64,000 bases of DNA, taken from positions 248,001 through 312,000 of the forward strand of contig NZ_BCNM01000003.1 in NCBI RefSeq assembly GCF_001514495.1, read 5' to 3'. Below are positions 17,686 through 25,336 of this stretch, piece after piece. This stretch comes from Paenibacillus pabuli NBRC 13638. Lineage in GTDB: Bacteria; Bacillota; Bacilli; Paenibacillales; Paenibacillaceae. A program made the translations under genes and the position numbers. Under the pieces are notes generated by a model. That model saw only the letters and a program-made list of their open reading frames with translations. It searched no databases and was not told the origin of the DNA. How positions within the stretch are numbered: position 1 is the stretch's first letter; each line of letters opens with the position of its first letter.

Positions 17686-18285
17686 TTACAAACCATCTGA
17701 ATACATCAACTTATCAATGTCTAAGTTATTTGTCCGATCTGAGTACAAGATGCGCAAACGTGGTTGTCCTTGGTATCGATCTAGATAAAGCGCAACTTCT
17801 GTTTTCTTATTATTGATTACCCACCGTGATTTAAACATAATGTTCCCCCTACTCAGGTCCAATGCGTCGTCGTTCGTTAGACTAGACTCTGCACCAACGA
17901 TGTATATATCAGTCGAATTGGTAGGTTTACCGTATTTGTCTTCCAAGGCATCTTTGATGCCGTAGTATGTGTTCATTTTATCTTCAGAAGTCGCAAGCGT
18001 GTTACCCTTCACTTCGTAGATAGTACGAACCAGTTTGTTCTTGTAGAACAAGTAAGATAACTCTGCAGATGTTGAGGAGACCGACGAACTGTATGTAAGG
18101 TATGAAAAATGGTTAACACTTCCTGAATCAATCAGTTTGTCCTTTTCTAGTTTCTTGATTTGTTTAGTGTTCATGCCCCACTTTACATTGCGAAAGTCTG
18201 CTTTCGAAGCAGCAGATGCGGAAAGTGGTAAGATCGCGATCGCTACCATGAACAAAGCAATGAACATTAGAGAAATTTTCCTCAT
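17686..18285 (-). CDS. Secreted protein of unknown function
   Basis: A 199-residue protein with a Sec signal peptide (residues 1-26, cleavage likely at LSASAAS). The mature part opens FRNVKWGMNTKQIKKLEKDK, a motif common in small exported proteins in which an R-x-x-x-WGM segment precedes an alpha/beta domain; later segments (YYGIKDALEDKYGKP, KSRWVINNKKTEVALYLDR) fit that pattern. RBS AAGGAG 7 bases before the ATG. It lies inside the block flanked by the two helicase-derived direct repeats. Function unknown. Confidence 0.75.
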   Translation of the reverse strand: MRKISLMFIALFMVAIAILPLSASAASKADFRNVKWGMNTKQIKKLEKDKLIDSGSVNHFSYLTYSSSVSSTSAELSYLFYKNKLVRTIYEVKGNTLATSEDKMNTYYGIKDALEDKYGKPTNSTDIYIVGAESSLTNDDALDLSRGNIMFKSRWVINNKKTEVALYLDRYQGQPRLRILYSDRTNNLDIDKLMYSDGL

Positions 18286-18409
18286 ACGTCAACTCCTTAT
18301 CGTATTTTTTATAATTATACCACGGAATTATTTGTTTGGATAAAACAGCAAATAGCACCTCTACTTACGATCTGGTAGAAGTGCCTGAATCTTAATTATT
18401 GTGCTTCAT

Positions 18410-18807
18410 TTAAATGTTGTTTTTGGGATTGATATAGCACCAATTATTATTGTAGGATGCCTTTATCTTTTTCATATCTTCCAAATTGTAAAACCAATCT
18501 TCCTCAATCCATACTCTTGCATCGGGGATTCGCTCAGAAATGCAAAAGGAATTTAAATAATAAATCCTCATTATCATCAAATTCCTCAGAAACTACTGCT
18601 TTAAAATATTCATTTTGCGTTATCATCCCAGTCATAAGTAACGGTTGGAAATTCATAAGGTTCATCATATACACTATATGCTCCGAGCAGCACTCGATAA
18701 AAGATAAGTCCGCATGCTCTTTCCATGTCTAAATAGTATAAAAGATGATATCCCCATGAATTAAATCTCCCAACAATAAGATGATACAACTTTTCACTGC
18801 TTGCCAA
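18410..18807 (-). pseudogene. Frameshifted paralogue of the toxin-immunity gene at 20725-21207
   Basis: The minus strand encodes, in successive frames, LIFYRVLLGAYSVYDEPYEF, then EYFKAVVSEEFDDNEDLLFK, then ARVWIEEDWFYNLEDMKKIK and NNNWCYINP. The last two align with YFWVADYDWVYSWEDIKKLK and DPDWCYKNP at the end of the intact immunity protein. At least two frame changes separate the parts, and no convincing start codon or RBS precedes 18807. It is therefore a decayed immunity gene whose cognate toxin is gone from this spot. Confidence 0.7.
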
Positions 18808-18834
18808 CCATGATTAGGAATGAGCTGACACCAG

Positions 18835-19305
18835 CTACTGTATAGATTCATTTTCTATACTCTCAACTTCTAACATCTTTTGTTCAACCCAATTCATAAC
18901 CATTTCTGCCTCCTCTAAAGCAATCACTCCCCTTTTACTTTTAAATTTGTAAGTTTCGTAAGCCCATAGTAATATAATTTTCACAAATTCAACTGTCTCT
19001 AATTTACAGATCGGTTCAATTTCATCTTCTTCCTCATCATAAAATGGATCTTCAATTATTGTATAATCTTTATGTGATATAACGCTGGATGCATTTCCTC
19101 CATGTCTATATTCGGGTATACCCCCCCTTAATATTTCAAAATAATTCTCAATATCTTTTTTCAAATCTTCAAATCTCCAAGGTATATCAGATCCTAAGGG
19201 ATCACTTATCATACTGGCGAACTCTAGTGATTTTTCCTCGTCAAAATCCAATACTACCATATTAAATTCATCCATATATTTCAATTTATATTTATATTTT
19301 ATCAT
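18835..19305 (-). CDS. Probable orphan immunity protein
   Basis: A 156-residue acidic protein starting MIKYKYK (a GTG one codon upstream is an alternative; GGAGGG lies 8-11 bases before). It contains acidic runs (DPFYDEEEDEIEP) and a C-terminal helix pair, with no signal peptide. Small acidic cytoplasmic proteins of this type next to polymorphic toxin loci are usually immunity proteins. Here it sits directly upstream of a decayed immunity gene and about 1.4 kb from an intact toxin/immunity pair. I do not recognise a named immunity family; the call rests on composition and context. Confidence 0.5.
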   Translation of the reverse strand: MIKYKYKLKYMDEFNMVVLDFDEEKSLEFASMISDPLGSDIPWRFEDLKKDIENYFEILRGGIPEYRHGGNASSVISHKDYTIIEDPFYDEEEDEIEPICKLETVEFVKIILLWAYETYKFKSKRGVIALEEAEMVMNWVEQKMLEVESIENESIQ

Positions 19306-19355
19306 CACTAATTTACCCTCCAATTCAGTATATTGGGTATGCTGAGATTATCTTA

Positions 19356-19560
19356 TCATTTCTCCTCCGCATCCAACTTCAAAGTCCCAATGTTATACAC
19401 ATCCGGGTCCAACGCCGAAATCTCCTGTCTGGTAATTGTGTTGATAAGCTGTTCATATATGCCTTGTTTCATGAATATACCTCGCACCAGTGTAGGATGG
19501 TTGTGGATATGTAAGTGGTTCAATTAAATACTTGGTAAAACGAAATGCATAGCAAAAAAA
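19356..19560 (-). pseudogene. Truncated 5' copy of the DUF3427 helicase gene (direct repeat copy 2)
   Basis: The minus strand from an ATG at 19472 reads MKQGIYEQLINTITRQEISA and continues 18 more residues, nearly identical to the helicase start, before a TGA at 19358. The leader and RBS (to about 19560) are also duplicated from 17483-17566. It could still be transcribed and translated into a 38-residue peptide. It is best explained as a by-product of a duplication or insertion at the helicase 5' end. Confidence 0.8.
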
Positions 19561-19694
19561 ATTTGGCGACCTCTTCCCGGCTGAATTCCGAGAATAAGTC
19601 ACCACTTAATAGAATTTTCTCATAATGATGCCTAATTGATGAAGGGTTATAACCAAATCACTTTCTTTTTTTAATAAATTTGTTGTTTGCTGCC

Positions 19695-20363
19695 TTACAT
19701 TTCTTTTACTTCTTCTATTTCAGACTTGAATCGTTCTTCAATGTTTTGTTTGAGTTCATTGTGTTTTGCCATATCATTCTCATGACCGTGATCCATGGAA
19801 TTTATGTTTAATTCTTCTGACTCCAAACTAAATCTGCCATTGTTCATATTAATAACGCTGTAATCCCCATAGGTATTCTGTTTAAGGTACAGCACATACT
19901 TTTCGCCCTCACTAATTTCATTGTAATTCTCAATAGAAATTTTCTTCGATTTAGCATCTTCTTCAATCAATGAAACAGGTTCGATTATAATCATTTCGTT
20001 ATTCTTTGTGATTGTAGCGGATGCTGAACTTTTCAATACTTTGAGAACATTAATCGGGGTTTTCGTATAAAAATCTTCAATGGCTTGTGGTAAATTCGCA
20101 CCAGCTGCATCAGGGTCTGCATATTTAACAACATGCTCACGATCCACAAATTTACTATCCGTTTTGGCTATTACAACCAAATCTGCATCATCGAATAATT
20201 TGTTTTCTTTATCAAATTCCTTATAATTCCCATGAGTAACAACCGTCTCTATATTATCTTTTTCACTTAAATCTGAACCACTTTTTTCTATAACACTATT
20301 ACTGCACGCGAATGCAAATAAAGAGAATGACGAAACTAATAAAAACAGTTGAATTTCCCTCAT
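19695..20363 (-). CDS. Lipoprotein of unknown function
   Basis: A 222-residue lipoprotein: signal peptide with lipobox FAFAC (Cys about residue 20) followed by a Ser/Asp-rich linker. The start at 20363 has AGGAGG 6 bases upstream. The mature domain includes DADLVVIAKTDSKF and later EISEGEKYVLYLKQN, a beta-rich pattern seen in small exported Firmicute proteins that look like OB-fold or NTF2-like domains. A His/Asp stretch (MDHGHENDM) near the end might bind metal. No close family recognised. Confidence 0.7.
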   Translation of the reverse strand: MREIQLFLLVSSFSLFAFACSNSVIEKSGSDLSEKDNIETVVTHGNYKEFDKENKLFDDADLVVIAKTDSKFVDREHVVKYADPDAAGANLPQAIEDFYTKTPINVLKVLKSSASATITKNNEMIIIEPVSLIEEDAKSKKISIENYNEISEGEKYVLYLKQNTYGDYSVINMNNGRFSLESEELNINSMDHGHENDMAKHNELKQNIEERFKSEIEEVKEM

Positions 20364-20658
20364 ACAAATCCTCCTAAAATTCATAATTTAAGTTGATCTG
20401 AAACAGAACAATCCACAATCTCATGGAAAAGAAGGCCATTTACTGTTAACTTCTCCAGAAACATTTTGCCTCACTGTCTTGTCATACATAAATACTGCAT
20501 TAAAGTCCCGATATGTTGATAAAGAACTATCCTCTATAGTTCATAGACAGCGGAAACAGAAAAAATGTTTCATTTGACAGTGCCAACCTACTGTAGTCTC
20601 GCTGTTCACCAATAAGTCAGATTCACACAACTAATCTTGAACGAGAACTATACAAATA

Positions 20659-20695
20659 AGCCTGTTCCTACTTAGTAACCGAGTAGGAACAGGCT
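20659..20695 (-). terminator. Hairpin after the immunity gene
   Basis: AGCCTGTTCCTAC pairs with GTAGGAACAGGCT (13 pairs), 30 bases beyond the immunity stop. T-content after it is modest. The stretch 20385-20640 shows nothing else. Confidence 0.65.
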
Positions 20696-20724
20696 ATCTA
20701 ACTATCTATTGCCAATAACAATCT

Positions 20725-21207
20725 TTAGGGTCGTGGATTCTTATAACACCAATCTGGATCGTATGGTAAAGCCTTTAATTTTTTTATATCCTCCCAACTA
20801 TAAACCCAGTCATAGTCTGCTACCCAAAAATAATCATCAGGGTTTAACTTAAGATAGTGGTAAATAAATTCAAAAACAAGTTCTTGCACACCGTATATTT
20901 CTTCTATGCAGCCCACCTGAAAAAGTTCTCTGTCTGCTTCTAGTCCAACATCATCATTATAGTAAAATTCCAATCCCGGATTATCTGTTGCATCCACGTA
21001 GAAGATAAACGAATAGTTATTTTCTTTCACTAATTTATGGCTTATGTTCATAGTGGTTGAGAGGAAAAGTCCATCGGTTGAATAATTTTTACTATTGTGA
21101 AAGTTAAGCATAACATCTGCATTAAAAGCAGCAACTATTGAATCTGACAGTAACTTTTCAGTTGTATATTTTTTTCGATCCTTTAATATAAACGCGGAAG
21201 TTCCCAC
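20725..21207 (-). CDS. Immunity protein for the adjacent WXG toxin
   Basis: A 160-residue cytoplasmic protein whose GTG start overlaps the toxin stop codon by one base (TAGTG), giving tight translational coupling. It is rich in aromatic and acidic residues (YFWVADYDWVYSWEDIKKLK near the C-terminus), as expected for a protein that blocks a nuclease active site. A decayed paralogue lies at 18410-18807. The family is not one I can name. The immunity role is inferred from coupling and from the C-terminal nuclease domain of the upstream gene. Confidence 0.7.
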   Translation of the reverse strand: MGTSAFILKDRKKYTTEKLLSDSIVAAFNADVMLNFHNSKNYSTDGLFLSTTMNISHKLVKENNYSFIFYVDATDNPGLEFYYNDDVGLEADRELFQVGCIEEIYGVQELVFEFIYHYLKLNPDDYFWVADYDWVYSWEDIKKLKALPYDPDWCYKNPRP

Positions 21208-22388
21208 TAATTTATTGCCCCCTTTAATTCTTCCAATGAATTCACAACAGTTACACCTTGCTTTTCAATGCGTTCTAACATTAGTACATGTTCTGATCTC
21301 AAGTTGGTTAACGGTTTATCAATATATAAAATTACCTGCTTCTGTTCAGGATTAAAAAAGAACTCGTGGTTTTTATCCATGAATTTATTGAATTGATCTT
21401 CTTTTACAGCTTTAATTGAAGCCTTCACCTCAATAATTGCACTTTTGGTAACTACGTCTAGATCACCTGCCGCTTCGCCATTCTCTTTCAAGATTTTTTG
21501 CCCAAATGCTGTGATTTGCTGCTCCTTATTAATAAAGTCGGCAACCTTGGCTTCAGTGGCTTTACCTACGTCTGGACTTTTCAAAAAGTTAACAACATCA
21601 CGATTAATATTTTTAGGGTGTTGGTCAACAAACGTCAGTTCATTCCCAGCAGGATTCGTATATTTTATTTTGTTTCCATCCCTAACTATACTACCAACAT
21701 TCCCTTCTTTCCCCTTACCTCCACCTGATCCTCCCAGATCGCTATGCTTATTCTCCACCGAACGAAACGCCTTACCAACGAAAGCATAGGCCAACACTTG
21801 ACCCATCATGGAGCCGCCGTAATAACCCAGTCCATCCTGATCAATCTGTTTCTTCTGTTCTTCCACAAACTGCTCCACTTCAGATCTCGCCGTACCGTTT
21901 CCCCAGGCTGTGTCAAATGCGAACTTAATGCCTCGCCCAACATCGACCACCCTGCCCACCGTCATCGCATATGCCACACTGGCCACCGTGCCGAACGGAT
22001 CATAAAAGAGTGCCTCCGCCGTCTGACCCATTCCAGTTACGGTCTCTCCAATCGACTTGTCGAGCAGCCCTACACCGAAATTCCGTTTCAGTTCCTCAGG
22101 AATATATAGAGCAACCTCACCCGAACCATCCGTTGTCCTGAAATTCTTCGCAATAAAAATAAATTCATTCTGAATTTTATCTAAAAGTCCCAATGTAGCA
22201 GGAAACACTTCTTTCACCTGCATAAAATCCCAAAAGAAACGCTCTCCCGTCACACCCGACCAATCCGATTGCAAAAAGTAGATGGATTTCTCCAGCTCAC
22301 GGACCATTCGCTCCAGTTCCTGTTTCTTTTGCTGGACCAACCGGGCCTTTTCCTCCAACACATCAGGATGTACCTGAATACGTTGCAT
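21207..22388 (-). CDS. WXG-type polymorphic toxin with PD-(D/E)XK nuclease tip
   Basis: A 393-residue protein with three parts. Residues 1-100 are a WXG100-like helical hairpin with the W-x-G turn at SDWSG (Trp43, Gly45), the export signature of type VII (Ess) secretion. Residues 105-215 are a Gly-rich pretoxin region. Residues 230-393 are the toxin tip: Glu279, then GDLDVV (Asp309/Asp311) and IIEVKAS (Glu320, Lys322) give the restriction-endonuclease fold catalytic pattern. It probably kills competitors by cutting nucleic acid. The downstream gene is its immunity partner. No Ess secretion genes are in the window, so export must rely on genes elsewhere. Confidence 0.8.
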   Translation of the reverse strand: MQRIQVHPDVLEEKARLVQQKKQELERMVRELEKSIYFLQSDWSGVTGERFFWDFMQVKEVFPATLGLLDKIQNEFIFIAKNFRTTDGSGEVALYIPEELKRNFGVGLLDKSIGETVTGMGQTAEALFYDPFGTVASVAYAMTVGRVVDVGRGIKFAFDTAWGNGTARSEVEQFVEEQKKQIDQDGLGYYGGSMMGQVLAYAFVGKAFRSVENKHSDLGGSGGGKGKEGNVGSIVRDGNKIKYTNPAGNELTFVDQHPKNINRDVVNFLKSPDVGKATEAKVADFINKEQQITAFGQKILKENGEAAGDLDVVTKSAIIEVKASIKAVKEDQFNKFMDKNHEFFFNPEQKQVILYIDKPLTNLRSEHVLMLERIEKQGVTVVNSLEELKGAIN

Positions 22389-22575
22389 GTCGTTTCACCG
22401 CCAACCTGTTCGTAGTCATTATCCCTAAATTTTAACAAGTAAGAAGAGAGATTGGAATCAAACGGAGGATTCATTTTCTCATTGGTTATCCGGTAGTTGG
22501 GGAACATTCCTGAGCCAGCTCTTTTGCGCAATAGTGCATGTTCAGCATCGCTTGAATGCCACGTCTATGAATCCG

Positions 22576-22724
22576 AATTCAACTTCCTCCTTGTAATTTC
22601 CCCCTCATAACATCAATAACATAAGCACTAATGCACCATAATAGAGACTGAACATCATCATATGAAGCAATGTATACAAGGTAGAAAAGACAAACGGGAG
22701 ATGGGTTGGTAACAATTTTTACTA
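22576..22724 (-). pseudogene. Internally deleted fragment of the 23486-24373 membrane-protein gene
   Basis: The DNA matches 23497-23560 (TTCAACTTCCT...CAAGCACTAATGCACC) and then jumps to 23669-23753 (TAATAGAGACTGAACATCAT...), losing roughly 105 bases. It lies upstream of the intact gene in the same orientation and joins directly to a helicase vestige. Only the C-terminal part of the coding region is represented, with frame damage. Confidence 0.75.
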
Positions 22725-22785
22725 CCGGAGCGTTCCCGGCTTTGTTTCAATATTTCTTCCCGATGTTCGACAAATAGTAACTCCC
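22724..22785 (-). pseudogene. Helicase motif Ia vestige
   Basis: The minus strand reads ELLFVEHREEILKQSRERS, matching KLLFNANREEILKQSRDTF (residues 372-390) of the complete DUF3427 helicase. About 60 bases survive, fused to the membrane-protein fragment. The rest of the 22389-22915 gap shows no intact gene. Confidence 0.65.
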
Positions 22786-22924
22786 CCCTTCATGACATTC
22801 ACTACTCGTGTAGCGAGGAGATGAAGATACAGCAAAAGGCCATTTCTTCTTGTTTTCCTATGAACCCAATCAAAATGAATTTAATAACATACTATAAACT
22901 ATCACTTATAGGAGGTTGATATTT

Positions 22925-23335
22925 ATGACATTAGTAAAATATTCTACTGGTCCAGTTGAAAATGCTATTAATACTGCAACAGTTCCAGGAGAGTCCAGAA
23001 CTTTTTTCGCGAAGGCAGTTAATAATGGAAGTAGCAATGCTACGGTACGTGTTCGATTATTCCGTTTGAATGGAGCAAAAGCTCTGGTTAGCACATTTAC
23101 TTTCACTCTTGCACCAGGCTCTTCTAGCTTCCGGGTTCTGAATGTTGCTAATTTGGTTCAATTTGAAGTTGAGTATACTACAAACAGCAAACATGTCCTT
23201 GTGTCAGGATGGGGTAAAAACGCAACTGGCCGATTGGTTGCAGCTCATCGCTTTTCACCTACAGAATTGGCTAAGAAAAGTTTCGGCAAGCACTCTAAGC
23301 ATCATAAACATTATAAGCATTATAAAAAGCACTAA
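22925..23335 (+). CDS. Small beta-rich protein with His/Lys-rich tail
   Basis: A 136-residue protein. AGGAGG lies 9 bases before the ATG at 22925. The body (residues 1-110) is a beta-sandwich-like sequence with alternating hydrophobic residues (TVRVRLFRLNGAKALVSTFT, SSFRVLNVANLVQFEVEY) and no signal peptide. The last 18 residues are a run of His, Lys and Tyr (KHSKHHKHYKHYKKH). Such tails can bind metals, nucleic acids or anionic polymers and are seen in spore-surface proteins of this group. The spore link is only an inference from the neighbouring DUF4183 genes. Confidence 0.65.
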   Translation: MTLVKYSTGPVENAINTATVPGESRTFFAKAVNNGSSNATVRVRLFRLNGAKALVSTFTFTLAPGSSSFRVLNVANLVQFEVEYTTNSKHVLVSGWGKNATGRLVAAHRFSPTELAKKSFGKHSKHHKHYKHYKKH

Positions 23336-23353
23336 TAATAATCAGTAGATTGG

Positions 23354-23387
23354 AGATCCACCTGCTTCTACAGAGGTGGGTCTTTTG
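23354..23387 (+). terminator. Terminator after the His/Lys-rich gene
   Basis: AGATCCACCT pairs with AGGTGGGTCT around a 10-base loop, followed by TTTT. Confidence 0.8.
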
Positions 23388-23458
23388 GGTTTATGTTTCA
23401 GATTTTGCCGACCTTCTATAATTTGTATTAAAGCTCTACTGTTTTATCGATACATAAA

Positions 23459-23483
23459 TCAAAAAAACCGCCATTTAGGCGGC
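23459..23483 (-). terminator. Terminator after the PadR/membrane-protein operon
   Basis: On the minus strand CCGCC-TAAAT-GGCGG is followed by TTTTTTT, immediately after the stop at 23486. Confidence 0.8.
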
Positions 23484-23485
23484 TA

Positions 23486-24373
23486 TCAAGCTAAGTTCAA
23501 CTTCCTTTTCTCACTCCATTTCCCCCAGAGCATCAATAATACAAGCACTAATGCACCCATAACCAAATTAAGCCCCATCTCGATCAAACGCTGCACATTA
23601 CCATTCAGGAAAACGCCATACCCCTGAGTTACCGAGGAACTAAACTGCTCTGACGTAAAGAATGTGTAATAGAGACTGAACATCATCATATGAACCAATG
23701 TATACATGGTGGAAAAGATAAACGGGAGTATCGCTATGTACCGATTTTTACTTACAGCAAAAATGATGAGCGCCTGTGTAAACAGGAACAAATCGCCGAT
23801 CAACATGAATTCAATCCGACCGGAAATATCATATGCGCCACTGAAAAATAACTTTTCAAACATGGTAAACGATAATCCTTCACCCCAATAATCAACCAAG
23901 ATTTGAAAGTAGGCTTGCAGATATCCTAAGGCAAATAACAGTGGCAGAGATAGCAGACAAAGTCGATCCACTCGTTTACGCGTTAAACATATACAGATGC
24001 TTAATGCACTCACGGTAATCATAACAATCGGCATAATCTCGATATATCGGTTATGTACACCGTATTGATTGGCTACGAGTCCACCTACGAGTGTCACGAT
24101 GAAAAGGATAAAACTTGCTAGAGCACAGCCAATGATCGTCCTCATATTGAATCCATATGTTTCTTTGGTTACCGTTCTGCGTAGTTCTGAAATAGAGCCA
24201 AATCGTTGGATGCTGCGTTCAATAGCCTGTTCTTCAGAATATCCCTGACTTCTATAGTGATCGGTAGACGAATGGAGATGAGCGGCCATTTCTTCTCTCC
24301 ACTCGGACTTTTCCCGTTTGGTTAAAAACGTATTCCGGAGTACTTGATCTAAATATCGTTCAATGATTTCCAT
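23486..24373 (-). CDS. Permease-prefix-domain-1 membrane protein
   Basis: A 295-residue protein. Residues 1-70 are a cytoplasmic domain (YLDQVLRNTFLTKREKSEW then EEQAIERSIQRFGSISELR) matching the permease prefix domain 1 often found at the N-terminus of PadR-regulated membrane proteins. About seven hydrophobic segments follow (residues 78-285). Its start overlaps the PadR gene by 14 bases, so the two are co-expressed; PadR presumably represses both. Function of this family is unclear, with links to envelope stress and antimicrobial response. A damaged partial copy lies at 22576-22724. Confidence 0.75.
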   Translation of the reverse strand: MEIIERYLDQVLRNTFLTKREKSEWREEMAAHLHSSTDHYRSQGYSEEQAIERSIQRFGSISELRRTVTKETYGFNMRTIIGCALASFILFIVTLVGGLVANQYGVHNRYIEIMPIVMITVSALSICICLTRKRVDRLCLLSLPLLFALGYLQAYFQILVDYWGEGLSFTMFEKLFFSGAYDISGRIEFMLIGDLFLFTQALIIFAVSKNRYIAILPFIFSTMYTLVHMMMFSLYYTFFTSEQFSSSVTQGYGVFLNGNVQRLIEMGLNLVMGALVLVLLMLWGKWSEKRKLNLA

Positions 24374-24686
24374 GAAGACTCCCTCCCAAGAAAATATTAA
24401 TGATCTTTATGTTATCCGTCCAAGATGTTCTCAACTTGTCGAGCTGAGTCTGACCCTCAGAGGTCATTCGGTAATATCGTCGCCGTGGTCCTCCAAATTG
24501 ATCCCCCCAGTAGCCCTCAATATACCCATTAGCCTCCATTCGTTTGAGGGCGGGATATAACGTGCCTTCTTTCAGATCATACTGACCGTTCGTCTCGTCA
24601 TGCACCGTTTGGGATATTTCATACCCGTACGCATCCTGCTTACTCAGAACAGACAGTACAATACCATCAATGTAACCTTTCATCAT
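24360..24686 (-). CDS. PadR-family transcriptional regulator
   Basis: A 108-residue winged-helix protein opening with MKGYIDGIVLSVLS and continuing DAYGYEISQTVHDETNGQYDL then EGTLYPALKRMEANGYIEGYW, the diagnostic PadR core (residues 2-75) with the LYPAL recognition helix. A C-terminal helix (TDNIKIINIFLG) should mediate dimerisation. It is the first gene of a two-gene operon with the permease-prefix protein, the standard arrangement in Firmicutes. Start 24686 and the next Met are both possible. Confidence 0.85.
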   Translation of the reverse strand: MMKGYIDGIVLSVLSKQDAYGYEISQTVHDETNGQYDLKEGTLYPALKRMEANGYIEGYWGDQFGGPRRRYYRMTSEGQTQLDKLRTSWTDNIKIINIFLGGSLHGNH

Positions 24687-24901
24687 TTCATTCTTCAGTT
24701 CTCACACCACCTACTGTGTAATTCTATGTAGTCAGCATAACAAACAAATATTGTAAAAGGCAATACATAAAATCATTCGAGATTAATGTTCTCCCTCCTC
24801 GAATTTAGGCATGTCTAAAAGGTTTATTTCTTCCTATTGCCGTGTTCGGCCGTTTGTTAAGTTCGATAATACCCTTTAGAGTCGACTGGTGCCTTGTACA
24901 A

Positions 24902-24937
24902 AAAAAGATCGGCTTCTATCACAGATAGAAGCCGAAC
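24902..24937 (-). terminator. Strong terminator after the 24970-25254 gene
   Basis: CGGCTTCTATC pairs perfectly with GATAGAAGCCG around a 3-base loop and is followed on the minus strand by ATCTTTTTTTG. Nothing else was seen in 24690-24900. Confidence 0.9.
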
Positions 24938-24969
24938 AAGATAATGATGCAGCATGATTCAGGTAACCA

Positions 24970-25254
24970 TTAAGACACTACAAATTGTACGACAACTGGA
25001 ATTCCAGCATTCAGTGCGTCGCCTCCGGGGATCGTAATTGCGGTGGTTGTTACGGTAGATGTATCCGCTGTTTGCATAATGCCGTTAATATAAAGATTGT
25101 AATAATTGAACGTGCTTGGAAATGCCGTTGCAGCTGCACCGGCGTCGTTTGTAAAAGCAGTTGCAGCAATCGCAAACGTTGCTCCGGTACCCGTTCCGTC
25201 ACCAATGGTTGCAGCAAATCTTACACCGTTCTGAAATGGGGTTACGAGTGGCAT
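24970..25254 (-). CDS. DUF4183 protein
   Basis: A 94-residue protein beginning MPLVTPFQNGVRFA. It has an Ala/Thr-rich centre and the signature [12 protein letters not shown] (about residues 50-61) followed by ITIPGGDALNAGIPVVVQFV, the DUF4183 pattern. The same NLYINGI motif ends the collagen-like protein encoded just upstream. DUF4183 proteins in spore formers are associated with the spore surface and with the trimer-forming C-terminus of collagen-like filaments. GGAGGTGAG lies before the ATG. Probably a structural partner of the neighbouring collagen-like protein. Confidence 0.75.
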   Translation of the reverse strand: MPLVTPFQNGVRFAATIGDGTGTGATFAIAATAFTNDAGAAATAFPSTFNYYNLYINGIMQTADTSTVTTTAITIPGGDALNAGIPVVVQFVVS

Positions 25255-25336
25255 GGTTCTCACCTCCTACCTAACATAGTATATGTGGTAGATTCGAGAG
25301 TAGTGAAGGCAAAGTCACGAGGAGGTTTGACCAATT

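Noticed and set aside
22250..22531. Alternative minus-strand frame upstream of the WXG toxin as a helper gene
   Set aside because: Its 3' half overlaps the toxin in another frame and the composition is not protein-like; no LXG/WXG helper motif seen.
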